Positions 10,705 through 19,922 of a stretch of 64,000 bases of DNA are shown piece by piece; within the stretch, counting starts at the first letter, position 1, and each line of letters opens with the position of its first letter. The notes below the pieces were generated by a model. That model did no database searches and was not told the DNA's origin. It was given only the letters and a program-made list of their open reading frames with translations. Made by a program: the position numbers and the translations under genes. Origin of the DNA: Rebecca billardiae RCC1528 (Eukaryota > Haptophyta); NCBI GenBank assembly GCA_965240325.2, contig OZ251234.1, positions 1,302,001-1,366,000 on the forward strand, given 5' to 3'.

Positions 10705-10797
10705 GAGATTAGAGTTCCGCATGCCTGGCTACTCGCGCAGTCCGGGAAAACGGGAAAAGATGATTCGCAGTGCTCTAGCTGGTTTGCAATAAGAAAA

Positions 10798-13275
10798 ATG
10801 GCCGCTCTTGCTCGATCGCTGAGGAGGACGGGCATCGTCGCGCTCCTCGTGCTCCACCACGGGCGCGTCTCGGCGCAGCACGACGAGGACCTTCGAGAGC
10901 GCACCTGGGTCGAGCTCATCGGCGCCTTCAACCGCGCAAAGGAGTCGCGCGCCGACGCCGACTGGGAGCACCTGGCGGCCGCGTTCGCGTCGAAGCGCTC
11001 TGCGCTGGGCAGAAGGCAGGTGTCAGTCTTGCAGGGGCTGTGGGACCAGCACGCGTGGCGACCCGACGGCGCCACGCCGCGCGCCACCCTCCTCGCCGAC
11101 GTCACGCCCCTCCCCGGCCGCTCCATGTTCAGCGCGCTCGTCTGGGACGGCGCGCACGGCGTGCACCACTCGCTCACCGGCATGCGCCCGTCCGGGGACG
11201 CGACGTACGAGCAGCGCGACGCGGCGTTCGGCCTCGTGCCGGGCACGCGCGCCTCCGTGCGCGTCGACGGCTGGGAGGACCCGCACGCCGTGCGGCTGCG
11301 CGACGGCAGCGCGCCCGGCACGCAGACGTACGCGTTTGTCTTCCAGCGGTTTGGCTGCGGCGGCCGCTGCGACATGCCCGTGGGCGTGGCTATCGTCGAG
11401 CTCGGGCCGGCCGGGCTGGCGGACGGGGCGGAGCTCGACGTGCGCCCCGTCTCGGTCGTGCATGGCAGCGCGACCATCCGCCCGCCCGCCAAGAACTGGT
11501 CCCCGCTCGCGCTGGGCGGCGCGCTCCACCTCGTGGTCGCGCTCGACCCGCTCACGGTCGTGCGCTGCGGGGACGGCGCCGCGCCGGCGGCGCGGGGCGC
11601 GGCGCGGGGCGGGGCGGCCGACGAGCGCGGGGAGGAGGGCGGGTCGGCGGAGGAGCTGCCGTGCACGCTCGTGCACTGCACGGGCTGCGACCCGTCCAAC
11701 CCGCTCAGCGCGCCCATCTTCACGCGCGCGCACTCGGCAACGCTCGCGCTGCGCGGCGGCACGCAGCTCGAGCCGGTCGATCCGGCCGGCGGGCGGAGCG
11801 AGGCCAGCGGCCGCTTCCTCGGCCTGGCGCACTCGCGCATCCCGGGGTGCGCGGCGACGCTGCCGCCGCACTCGTACTACGCGACGCACGCCTTCGTGCT
11901 GCGCGCGCTGCCCACGTGGCGCCTCGAGTACGTCTCGGCCGCGCTCGAGTTCGACGCGCCGCCCGGGCCGCTGCGCGCGCACACGCGCGCGCAGGTCTCG
12001 TCAGCCTCGTCCATAGTCCGGCTTGGCGCGCCGCGCGCCGCTCGTGAGGGCGCAGCGCCCGGCGCGGCGTCGAGCTGGGCGGAGCGCTCGGAGGAGGAGG
12101 CCGACGACGCCGCGCTCCTGTTCGCCGTCAACGTGGACGACACGTTCGGCGCCTCGCTCGTCGCGCGCCTCCACGCCGTGCCCCAACTCCTCGCGGACGC
12201 GGAGCGCACCGCCGCGCGCGGCCTGCCGCTGCCGGGCTACTGGAACCTGTCGACCGCGGCGGCGGCGGAGGCGGCGTGCGGCGCGTTCGCCGCGGCGATC
12301 GACGCCGGCGAGGCGCGGCCGATGGACTCGCCGCCCGCACTCACCCCACTGCACGAGGCCGCCGCCCTGGCGGACGTCGACGGCGTGCGCGCGCTGCTCA
12401 GCGAGCGCGCGTCCGTGCGCGCGAGCGGAGGGCTCGCGCACCACTCGGCACTGATGCACGCGCTCTGGGCGTGGACGCGCACCGCGGGGGGCAGCGGCGG
12501 CAGCGCGGGCGTCGGGGCGAGCGCGCCCGCGCGCGAGGTGGTGCGCCTGCTCCTCGACCACGGCGCCGACGCGAACGAGCGCGACCGCCACGGCTTCCAC
12601 CCGCTCGCCGTCGCCGCCGCGATCGAGAGCTCGCCTGAGCCCGACATGCAGCTGATGCTCGGGCGGCGCGGGCTGAGCGGCGACGAGAGGCCGCTTGTCC
12701 AGCTGCTGCTCTCCCACGGCGCGGAGCCGAACGCGCGGATTGACGGCGCGTACGGCGTGCTCATCGTCGCCGCGGCGTGGGCGGACGGCGCGCTCGTCGA
12801 GCTGCTGCTCGGCCATGGCGCGGACGTGGACGCACGCACCAAGCACGGCGCGACCGCGCTGCACGCCGCGTGCCAGTTCGGCGCCGTGCGCGCCGCGCGC
12901 GCGCTGCTCGGCGCGGGCGCGGACCCGAACGCCCGGACGCACGACGAGTGGATCACGCCGCTCCACGTCGCGACGCAGTACGTCGCGCCGCTCCCCTTCG
13001 GCGTGCTCGTGCCGCCGATCCCGCCGGAGCCGCCGATGATGGCCGCCGTCGGCCTGCGCGCCCTGCACAAGCGCGCTCCCGAGCTGATCGCCGCGCTGCG
13101 CGCGCACGGCGCCGACCCGAATGCGCGAGACGCGGACGGGCGCACGCCCATCGAGCTCGCGCGCGCGCACCGGCACGGCGCGGCCGCGCGCGCGCTCGCG
13201 GCTCAGCCAGAGGCAGTGTCGGGGTCGGAGCAGTGTGACGACCGCACGATGTCAGCTGACGCGGCATCGGGCTGA
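10798..13275 (+). CDS. Secreted propeller-type carbohydrate-enzyme-like domain fused to ankyrin repeats
   Basis: An 825-residue product. Residues 1-26 are a likely signal peptide (GIVALLVLHHGRVSA). Residues about 90-480 resemble five-bladed beta-propeller glycosidase/glycosyltransferase domains of the GH130/GH43-like type: GWEDPHAVRLRDG near 157, NWSPLALGGALHLVVALDP near 231 and GLAHSRIPGC near 343 fit the spacing of that fold. From about 515 to 810 there are ankyrin repeats (LTPLHEAAALADVDGVRALL; VVRLLLDHGADANERDRHGF; ALVELLLGHGADVDARTKHG; ALLGAGADPNARTHDEW; LRAHGADPNARDADGRTPIE). Ankyrins normally work in the cytosol, so a lumenal or extracellular context is odd. The propeller call is moderate, the ankyrin call firm. 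A hidden stop-free intron near 12000-12050 is possible. The gene starts 120 bases downstream of the fold-back transposon. Confidence 0.75.
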   Translation: MAALARSLRRTGIVALLVLHHGRVSAQHDEDLRERTWVELIGAFNRAKESRADADWEHLAAAFASKRSALGRRQVSVLQGLWDQHAWRPDGATPRATLLADVTPLPGRSMFSALVWDGAHGVHHSLTGMRPSGDATYEQRDAAFGLVPGTRASVRVDGWEDPHAVRLRDGSAPGTQTYAFVFQRFGCGGRCDMPVGVAIVELGPAGLADGAELDVRPVSVVHGSATIRPPAKNWSPLALGGALHLVVALDPLTVVRCGDGAAPAARGAARGGAADERGEEGGSAEELPCTLVHCTGCDPSNPLSAPIFTRAHSATLALRGGTQLEPVDPAGGRSEASGRFLGLAHSRIPGCAATLPPHSYYATHAFVLRALPTWRLEYVSAALEFDAPPGPLRAHTRAQVSSASSIVRLGAPRAAREGAAPGAASSWAERSEEEADDAALLFAVNVDDTFGASLVARLHAVPQLLADAERTAARGLPLPGYWNLSTAAAAEAACGAFAAAIDAGEARPMDSPPALTPLHEAAALADVDGVRALLSERASVRASGGLAHHSALMHALWAWTRTAGGSGGSAGVGASAPAREVVRLLLDHGADANERDRHGFHPLAVAAAIESSPEPDMQLMLGRRGLSGDERPLVQLLLSHGAEPNARIDGAYGVLIVAAAWADGALVELLLGHGADVDARTKHGATALHAACQFGAVRAARALLGAGADPNARTHDEWITPLHVATQYVAPLPFGVLVPPIPPEPPMMAAVGLRALHKRAPELIAALRAHGADPNARDADGRTPIELARAHRHGAAARALAAQPEAVSGSEQCDDRTMSADAASG

Positions 13276-13585
13276 CATCTTGCGACGTGCACTGGGCCGG
13301 GGGGCCTGGGCGTACGTTCAGTATTCACTGGTCAGGAGGAAGACGACCCAGGCCAAGTTCCAGAGTTTCCGTGCGAAAGCGTTCTGACAAGGTGAGGAAC
13401 CGCCCTTGGTTCTGGAACGACGATACGAAAGCAAGGAAGCATTTGTTGCCGTTCATCGGTTGGAGGAGGCTGCGGCGGGAGGAATCTCCTATCTTGCGCT
13501 CAGAATCTGGAATCTGCCTATCCGCTGGCACACTGGGTGTCTGGGTCCAACGACGCCGCCCTGTGGTCGCACCCGCCCCGTCGGC
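13276..13585. other. Short intergenic region
   Basis: 310 bases between the ankyrin gene and the dehydrogenase, presumably the 3' end of one transcript and the leader of the next. The frame of the dehydrogenase is open back to 13406, but without an ATG before 13586. No other feature seen. Confidence 0.5.
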
Positions 13586-14776
13586 ATGTCCACGCCCCTT
13601 ACGCCCGATCGGCCGCTCCGCTGGGGCATCCTCGGCACCGGCAAGATCGCTAAGGACTTTTGCGCGGCAATCTACGCCACGCCCAACAACGAGATCGCCG
13701 TGATCGCCGGCCGCTCGCCCAAGGCGGCGGCGGAGATGGCGGCGTGCTACGGCGGGCGGGGCACGAGCGCGTCTGGCCAGGCCGCATACGCCGAGCTCGT
13801 CGCGGCGACGGAGGTGGACATCGTGTACATCGCGACGGTGCAGCTCTGCCACAAGGACCAGATCCTCCTCTGCCTCGCCGCGGGCAAGCACGTGCTCTGC
13901 GAGAAGCCGATGTGCATGAACGCGGCGGAGACGCGCACGGTCGTCGCCGCCGCGCGCCGCGCACGCAGGTTCCTGATGGAGGGGCACTGGACGCACGCGT
14001 GGCCGGCCGCGCGCGAGGCGCAGCAGCTGATCGCCGACGGCGCGATCGGCGAGCTCGTCTCGGTCGCCTCCGACTTCTCGTACCCGAACTCGATCGACGG
14101 CGGCAAGAGCGAGATGCAGAACGACGCGGGCGGCGGCGTCTCGCTCATCCTCGGCGTCTACCCGATGTGCATGGTGCTGCGCACGCTGGGCACGCCGCTC
14201 TCGATCCGTGCGGCCGGTCGCACCGAGTGCCCCACGCCCGCCGGCGCCGTCGACTCGGCCGCGCTCGTCTGCATGCAGTTTGCCGACGGCCGGACGGGCG
14301 TCGCCAGCTACGGCTGGTACGGCGAGGGCGCGCAGGAGACGGTCTTTGTCGGCACCAAGGGGCGGGTGGTGCTGGGCAATCCGGCGCACGCGCCGACTGA
14401 GCTCACGCTCACGCTGCAGGCGGGCAAGCGCAACACGTACACCACCGAGCGCCGCTCGCACCCGCTGCCGCCGCACCCGCCCGGACTGCCGGCCGTGCTG
14501 CACCCGCACTCGGAAGGCTTTGTCTACGAGGTGCAGGCGGTGGAGGCGGCGCTGCGCGCGGGGCAGACAGAGTGCGAGGTGATGCCGCTCGACGCGTCGG
14601 TCGGGCTCTCCCAGGCGATGGACGAGGTGCGAGCGCAGCTCGGCGTCGCGTACGCCGTCGACCCGCTCGGCGCGCGACTCGCCGTGCGCGCGCCGAAGCT
14701 GCCCGTCGCCGCGATGCTCGCCGCCGCCGCCGCGGCCGGTGCGGCGCTCGCGCTTGCACTCCGCCGCGCAGCCTGA
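13586..14776 (+). CDS. Gfo/Idh/MocA-family NAD(P)-dependent oxidoreductase, tail-anchored
   Basis: A 396-residue dehydrogenase close to trans-1,2-dihydrobenzene-1,2-diol dehydrogenases and sugar dehydrogenases. The Rossmann nucleotide-binding loop GILGTGKIA is at residues 14-22. The family hallmark EKP is at 106-108 (HVLCEKPMCMN), its lysine being the catalytic or substrate-binding residue. LMEGHWTHAWPA and the GGGVSLILGVYPM segment match the C-terminal alpha/beta substrate domain. Residues about 372-392 (LPVAAMLAAAAAAGAALALA) form one hydrophobic helix followed only by LRRAA. That is a tail anchor, which is not usual for this family and suggests attachment to an organelle or ER membrane, facing the cytosol. 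The first ATG in the frame, at 13586, lies directly ahead of the Rossmann fold and was chosen. Confidence 0.88.
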   Translation: MSTPLTPDRPLRWGILGTGKIAKDFCAAIYATPNNEIAVIAGRSPKAAAEMAACYGGRGTSASGQAAYAELVAATEVDIVYIATVQLCHKDQILLCLAAGKHVLCEKPMCMNAAETRTVVAAARRARRFLMEGHWTHAWPAAREAQQLIADGAIGELVSVASDFSYPNSIDGGKSEMQNDAGGGVSLILGVYPMCMVLRTLGTPLSIRAAGRTECPTPAGAVDSAALVCMQFADGRTGVASYGWYGEGAQETVFVGTKGRVVLGNPAHAPTELTLTLQAGKRNTYTTERRSHPLPPHPPGLPAVLHPHSEGFVYEVQAVEAALRAGQTECEVMPLDASVGLSQAMDEVRAQLGVAYAVDPLGARLAVRAPKLPVAAMLAAAAAAGAALALALRRAA

Positions 14777-15151
14777 GCACGCGCCGCATCAGGGCGGCGT
14801 GTGCGCGCCCTCACCCATCGCGCCCGTGACGAGCGATCGAGCGCGCACTGGAGCCGCTGCCCGCTACGGAGCATAAAATTAAAACATGACGCGGAGAGCC
14901 AGGTGCGAGGGCGGGAACGGCGATGCTGACACACCTAGCACACTACTCGTAAGCCGTAATTTTGTCCGACGGGCCTCTTCTACACCATCCTGGGCGACCC
15001 TAGGTGTGCAGGACCGACAGGGCCGCGGGCGCGGCGATTCGCGAGTCGCACGCCCCGGTGTTCTATTTTGCCGGACCCGGACCCACCATTCCCAGTGACC
15101 AGTGATCAGTCCTGACCAGTCTCAAGTCCCAGGCCGGACGCCGCCCCCAGT
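14777..15151. other. Intergenic region up to the fold-back element
   Basis: 375 bases after the dehydrogenase stop. A short AT-rich patch at 14870-14885 (ATAAAATTAAAAC) may mark the transcript end. Near 15080-15115 there are clustered short repeats (CCAGTGACCAGTGATCAGTC). The last seven bases, CCCCAGT, are the left target duplication of the next element. No gene seen. Confidence 0.5.
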
Positions 15152-16255
15152 CAAGGGTGTCCAGGGTCCGCAACAGCCAGTGCGCAGCGCGGCAGAGGCT
15201 GTGACAGAGGCAGGTCGCCGCTCGCCAGTGGCACTCGCCCGCCCGCCGCCGTGCACGGCGGCGGAGCCGCTCGCGCCGTGCGCTCCTGCGGCCGTCGGAT
15301 CGGGCTGCGTAGGCGGCGCGCGGCTTGGGCCGTCGCAGAGCCACCCAGCGCCCCTCTCTGCGCCGCGCGCCTTCCTCGTCCTCGCCTCCTCCGCGCCTTG
15401 GAGCAGCACGCACACGCGCGGCGCCGCACAAAGGCAGCCCAGGCGCTCGCGTGCAAGCGTGCGCGCGCGCAGCGCGACGGGCTCGACTCGGGGCTCGCGC
15501 CGCTGCGGGGGCATGCAGCACCATCCCATGCGCGCGCGACGCCACCTCGAACCCGCGCATCGCTGTGACCGTCACGCGCCAAATGCTCACACGTCCTCGT
15601 GTTATAAAGTAGGCCCAATCTGACCAGAACCTGCCATGCGTCAGGACAACTTCTTAGGCAAGACACGATGACAGCTACGACGCGGCGCTTCTCAGCAAGC
15701 GTGGAGACCACAAGAGAAGCGCATGCAAGCATGACCGTCTCCGCATCGATCGCGTCGACGCACTCAAGGCCCATTGTGGAAGCTTCCGTCGCACGTGTGA
15801 TGATGCCAAGTCAGACCATTTTGTAACGTGCATCAGCGAGCACTGACGGTCAAACGCGCGGGTTCGAGGTGGCGTCGCGCGCGCATGGGATGGTGCTGCA
15901 TGCCCCCGCAGCGGCGCGAGCCCCGAGTCGAGCCCGTCGCGCTGCGCGCGCGCACGCTTGCACGCGAGCGCCTGGGCTGCCTTTGTGCGGCGCCGCGCGT
16001 GTGCGTGCTGCTCCAAGGCGCGGAGGAGGCGAGGACGAGGAAGGCGCGCGGCGCAGAGAGGGGCGCTGGGTGGCTCTGCGACGGCCCAAGCCGCGCGCCG
16101 CCTACGCAGCCCGATCCGACGGCCGCAGGAGCGCACGGCGCGAGCGGCTCCGCCGCCGTGCAGGGCGGCGGGCGGGCGAGTGCCACTGGCGACCTGCCTC
16201 TGTCACAGCCTCTGCCGCGCTGCGCACTGGCTGTTGCGGACCCTGGACACCCTTG
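15152..16255. mobile_element. Fold-back element with 7-base target duplication
   Basis: Inverted arms run from about 15152-15560 and 15866-16255 around a spacer of about 305 bases. Ends are CAAGGGTGTCCAGGGTCCGC and its complement. CCCCAGT flanks both sides (15145-15151 and 16256-16262). The CA-rich GGGTGTCC end resembles hAT termini, but hAT elements duplicate 8 bases and only 7 match here, so the superfamily is open. The arms differ by a small duplication near 15222-15240. No transposase is visible. The spacer contains a T-rich, non-Arg stretch but no recognised protein. Confidence 0.85.
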
Positions 16256-16265
16256 CCCCAGTGTT

Positions 16266-16645
16266 ATGAGCCGCTACTTGCCAGCAAGGGCCATGGAGGA
16301 GGTGGTGAACTGCACGAGCGCGTGCGAGGAGATCTGTCTCGGCAAGGGTGGGGCGCCTGACGTCGTCGTCGATAGCGCATCGGGGTTCGGGCCGGTGTGT
16401 GAGACGCACTACGCGCCTCGTCGCGCTGATGCGCCTTCTGCTCGCCTGCGCTCACACGAACCTGCGCGCCCACGCATACCATTTGGCTGTCTTCGCAGGG
16501 TGTCGCGACGGGCATGCTGTCGTCGGTCATCACGATCGCGGTCGTTTCGGCGCTCCTGTACGCAAGCCGGGTGGTCACGCACAAGTTTAGGAGAAGTCCA
16601 GGCGGCGGTGCGCAGGGTGCCTCGTCGACGGCTGGCAACTCATAG
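16266..16645 (+). CDS. Small single-pass membrane protein, two exons
   Basis: Predicted 91-residue protein. Exon 1 is 16266-16394 (MSRYLPARAMEEVVNCTSAC through FGP), exon 2 is 16499-16645. The 104-base intron is GT-AG with a pyrimidine-rich end (CTGTCTTCGCAG) and sits in phase 0. Exon 2 encodes GMLSSVITIAVVSALLYASR, a clear transmembrane helix, then a basic, Gly/Ser-rich tail ending AGNS. Exon 1 has four cysteines. I do not recognise the family. The ATG lies only three bases beyond the target duplication of the fold-back element, so that element inserted in the 5' leader or separated the gene from upstream exons. Support is open frame, splice signals and the helix. Confidence 0.5.
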
Positions 16646-16979
16646 GCGTCTAAAGGAAGTGCTTCGCATTGCGGCCTCCCATCACGGATGAGCTCACATG
16701 GCGTGTTAGCTACGCGACCAACTACGTTGCCGAGGTTCACTCGGTGTGCAACGTCGTTCAGCCCAGTGAGCCCAGCTGGCACTCGCCAGTCGCCTGGGCA
16801 GTCCGACCGACGCGGGCGAGTCTGCCGCTGACCGAGACGAGCCCGAGGCTAGCCACCCGGGGACTGCGCTCCGTCACTCGTCAGTAGACAGGAGCCAGGA
16901 GGCGGGACGAACTTCGTCTTCGACGACCGCTGATCAGTCGAGCCCGCTCGCCCGTGCCAGGCTGAACCGCATATTATTA

Positions 16980-16980
<1 letters not shown>
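16646..16980. other. Intergenic, nothing recognised
   Basis: About 330 bases between the small membrane-protein gene and the first TA microsatellite. Short GTCAG/CTCGTC-like repeats near 16805-16880, no coding frame with recognisable content. Confidence 0.4.

Positions 16981-17073
<93 letters not shown>
16981..17073. repeat. (TA)n microsatellite
   Basis: Nearly pure TA alternation with one internal TGTATGTATG interruption near 17035. Confidence 0.98.
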
Positions 17074-17075
<2 letters not shown>

Positions 17076-17154
17076 AGTCGTCCATCGACTCGAACGTTGT
17101 TATCGTCCAATTCGTCCATTCGTCCGCGGTATCGCCTATCGGCATTGACTCTGA

Positions 17155-17252
17155 TTAACCGGTTGAAAACCCACGGGTTTGCCGACTGAGCTAAATCGGC
17201 TCGCGCGAGCCGATTTAGCTCAGTCGGCAAACTGGGTTTTCAACCGGTTTAA
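17155..17252. repeat. Palindrome of two tRNA-like sequences, head to head
   Basis: Two inverted copies, about 49 bases each, meet at a central GGCTCGCGCGAGCC. Each reads GCCGATTTAGCTCAGTCGGC in the outward direction, which fits the 5' stem and A-box/D-arm of a tRNA, followed by AAAC and GGGTTTTCAACCGG. No anticodon arm or T-arm with proper pairing follows, so this is not a functional tRNA. Confidence 0.8.
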
Positions 17253-17428
17253 TATCATAACCGTAAGTCACCTGGGGACACCCCGCGAGGCGGGCTGTAG
17301 TCCGTCCCAGTCTACCGACTACGGATTTTTTGACGAGGTTGTTCCTTCCCCGCCCGGTCTGTCCCGGGTGTCCCGCCCGTGCGTGCTCGTCTGCGCCGAT
17401 GTAGTGGCTTCGTAGAGGCTCCGGCTTC

Positions 17429-17466
<38 letters not shown>

Positions 17467-17811
17467 CGGTGAGCCCTTCTGCGGCTGTGGCTTCTTGAGG
17501 CTCGTTGTGTCATCGTTGAGTTGAGTGTTGACCCGGGGGTGACTGTACGGTCCGGGGGCTGCGCTTCTCGCTCGTGGAACCGTGCTCGTCTTCTGTCGGC
17601 GGTCGGTCGTTGTCCGGTTTCTGTTCGATTCTTCGTCGTCTCCGGCTCGTCTCCCCCCCCCCGGGCCGTAAGGCTCTCGCGGGGAGCCGGAGAGTGATGA
17701 AAGACTTTTTTTTGTTGCACGTCGGTAGTGGGTGACTCGAACAGGCGACTTCTTAGTCATGATACTAACCGTTTGAAAACCCGTTTGCCGACTGAGCTAA
17801 ATCGGCTCGCG
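17206..17811. mobile_element. Short element bounded by inverted tRNA-like ends
   Basis: The tRNA-like sequence at 17206-17252 recurs inverted at 17766-17811, enclosing about 510 bases. On the minus strand the interior has a coding remnant: KKPQPQKGSPP, then a THTHTH run, then SLYEAT and QTSTH. The copy at 59.1-59.5 kb has SLTKPQQQKGTPP-TKRR-SLYEATGTEQTSTQGG in one frame. The GT microsatellite at 17430-17465 has therefore expanded inside the old frame and shifted it. It belongs to the same repeat family as 59135-59575. Confidence 0.6.
17430..17465. repeat. (GT)n microsatellite inside a decayed frame
   Basis: A GT alternation replaces about four codons present in the related copy near 59275 and breaks the reading frame. 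Confidence 0.95.
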
Positions 17812-19643
17812 TATCATCAGACTCTACGGAGTCAATAATATACGTCGCGGTATGAGTTATGACCGCGTTCCGCGGTCCTTCCGTAGAACCAACGTAGTTA
17901 GGGGCCCGCGGTGCACCCTCCGTCGGCATATGCTGTCCGTCCAACGCGCGGCCGTAGCGGCAGCAGCAGCGCGGAGCGCCGTCGAGCACGCGCGGCAAAC
18001 GAATAATGGAATATTATGCAGCGCGGGCGAGTCGACGGTCTGGAAAATGCGCGATCACGCCACAGGACTGTCAGCAGGCTGGCAGAGCCCGCCCCGAGCT
18101 GCAGCATGCGCCGTAGGTGCTGCCCCAAGCTCTCGACTGCCCGTAAGCGGCGGCATGTGCGGCGGCGCCGGCGGCGGCCATGCTGCCCCGCCGTTGCGCG
18201 CCGCGGGGCGCTGCCAGCACCTCCGTGGTGAAGCGCACAGCGCTCGAGCCCACAGGGGCTGGCGACCGTCAAACCGACATCCCATGACACGGGCCGGGGC
18301 TGCGTGTGCCAGCTGCACGCACCCCCTGGGCCCACCTGGCCCGCTCGAGCAGCTCGCGCCTTGGGTGCGCACAGCGGCTCGAGTATACTGGTATGGGACG
18401 CCTGCTGCGGTGCCGCCGAGCGAGCACGTGCGGCCGAGGGTCACGCAGCACGGGCGACTCGACGGCGGCGAGCAGGCGCGACGGCCTCGCCGCGCCGCGG
18501 TAGAGCCTGCCCGGGCTGCAGCACGCCGTAGGAGCAGCCCAGCGCCCTCCTCCGCCCTCCAGCTTCGGCGCGCGCAGCAGGCCCGGCGGCGGACATGCTG
18601 GCGTGCCCAAGCAAGCAGGCAGATGGGCGCTGCCGGCCGCGCCGTCGCAAAGCGCGCAGAACTCGAGCTCGGGGGGGCGGACGGCCGCCAAACTGGCGCC
18701 GCAGGACGTGGCACTGCGTGCGCCAGCTGCGCGCACCCGCTGCGCCCGCGTAGCCCGTGCGAGCGCCGCGCCTCGAGCACACGCCGCAGCAGCTCGACAC
18801 AGCCACTGCAGCGCGCACGCAGCCTGCACGGAGTGCACGCCGTGGCCCGTCGGCATCTTGGAAGCCGCCGAGAGCGTGTGCTTTCCCCGCACGACGGCGG
18901 TAGCTGCCGCGATGTATACGAGCGTGCTGCCGCGCCGGCCGCCGCTGCCCGGCCGCTGCGCCGGCTTCCACTCCGCGCCCGCTGCGCGTCCGCAGCTGGC
19001 AGCTGCGCCCGCCGTCAGCCGGCCCGGTGGCCAGCTGCCGCGCTCGCTGGGCGACCACTCGATGATGCGCGCAGCGTAAAGTGCGCGCTGGGCACCTCCT
19101 CGTCGCGTGCAATTTCGAGGTAGTCCTGCATCTGCTCCTGCATCAGCCCCTCCCACCCTGCGCGCGGGCGCGGACGGAGTCGCACGCACGCGGTCCGATC
19201 GACGATCGATCGAGGCGCGGGCTGACCGCGGCGGGACGGGCGTCGACGCGCAGGTTAGGTAGGTATGGTCAATGGTGCCGGCGCTTCCCGCAGGCGTTGC
19301 GCGCTTGGGGCGAGTGGGGCGCGTGGGCGAGACCAGCGGCCAGCCAGCCCACGCCACCGGCGCGAGGGCACCGGCGCGGCGCGCACACACACTTTGGGCC
19401 GCGGACCTGGTCGCGGGGCCGCCGCGCGGCTGCGTGACCGGCAGCTGTGAGTGAGCTGATCGAGTGAGCAAGCCGAATGCGCGTCCGGAGGTACCTGCAG
19501 GCGCGCTCGGGGAGGGCCGAGGGCGATAGGTCGAGACCAGCGGCCGGCCGGCACCCGTCGCGCACGCACTCGGTGCGCGCCTTTGAAGGCGGCATCCTCG
19601 CTCGGGCCGATGTCGTCGCGCCGCTCGCGAGCACGAGACAGCT
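17812..19643. other. Repeat-rich region without a supported gene
   Basis: Includes two diverged direct copies of a segment of roughly 440 bases. Matching landmarks are GGCGAGTCGACGG near 18026 with GGCGACTCGACGG near 18460, and TGCCAGCTGCACGCACCC near 18307 with TGCGCCAGCTGCGCGCACCC near 18718. Minus-strand frames here share repeated motifs (CAQLAHAVP, CVQLAHAAP) but no known domain. AT-poor, no splice-consistent gene found. Confidence 0.4.
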
Positions 19644-19922
19644 GACAGGCGGGTAACTTGGTTGTGACAAGCGCTATTCAAAAGAATATCTTATTTCAAT
19701 ATTATCAAGGCGGTTCATCCATCGAGGCAAGCGGGTAACTGGCTTTAAATAGCGCCATTCAAAAGAATCTCTTCAATATGATGAGGAGGTTCATCCAACG
19801 AGACAGGTGGGTAACTTGGTTTAAAAGCGCTATTCAAAAGAATCTCTTTCAATACCATGAGGCGGTTCATCCATCGAGACAGGCGGGTAACTTCTTTTCG
19901 CAAGCGCTATTCAAAAGAATCT
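19644..19922. repeat. Minisatellite, about four units of roughly 60-75 bases
   Basis: Units share GGCGGTTCATCCATCGAGAC, GGCGGGTAACTTGG and GCGCTATTCAAAAGAATCTC with length differences between copies. There are no unique spacers, so it is not a CRISPR array. Base composition is markedly lower in GC than the flanks. Confidence 0.85.

Noticed and set aside
12001-13176. Minus-strand gene opposite the ankyrin repeats
   Set aside because: Arg-rich shadow of the ankyrin coding sequence; the plus-strand frame has unmistakable repeats.
13406-13585. N-terminal extension of the Gfo/Idh/MocA dehydrogenase
   Set aside because: The frame is open but lacks an ATG and the sequence does not resemble a targeting peptide; the family starts at the 13586 ATG.
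15063-16360. Several long Arg/Ala-rich frames on both strands
   Set aside because: They are mirror copies produced by the fold-back arms of the 15.2-16.3 kb element.
17206-17252. A tRNA gene on the plus strand
   Set aside because: The 5' stem and A-box match a tRNA, but no properly paired anticodon and T arms follow, and the sequence is repeated as a palindrome. Treated as a repeat end.
19644-19922. CRISPR-like array
   Set aside because: Units are contiguous, diverged and have no unique spacers; the genome is eukaryotic.
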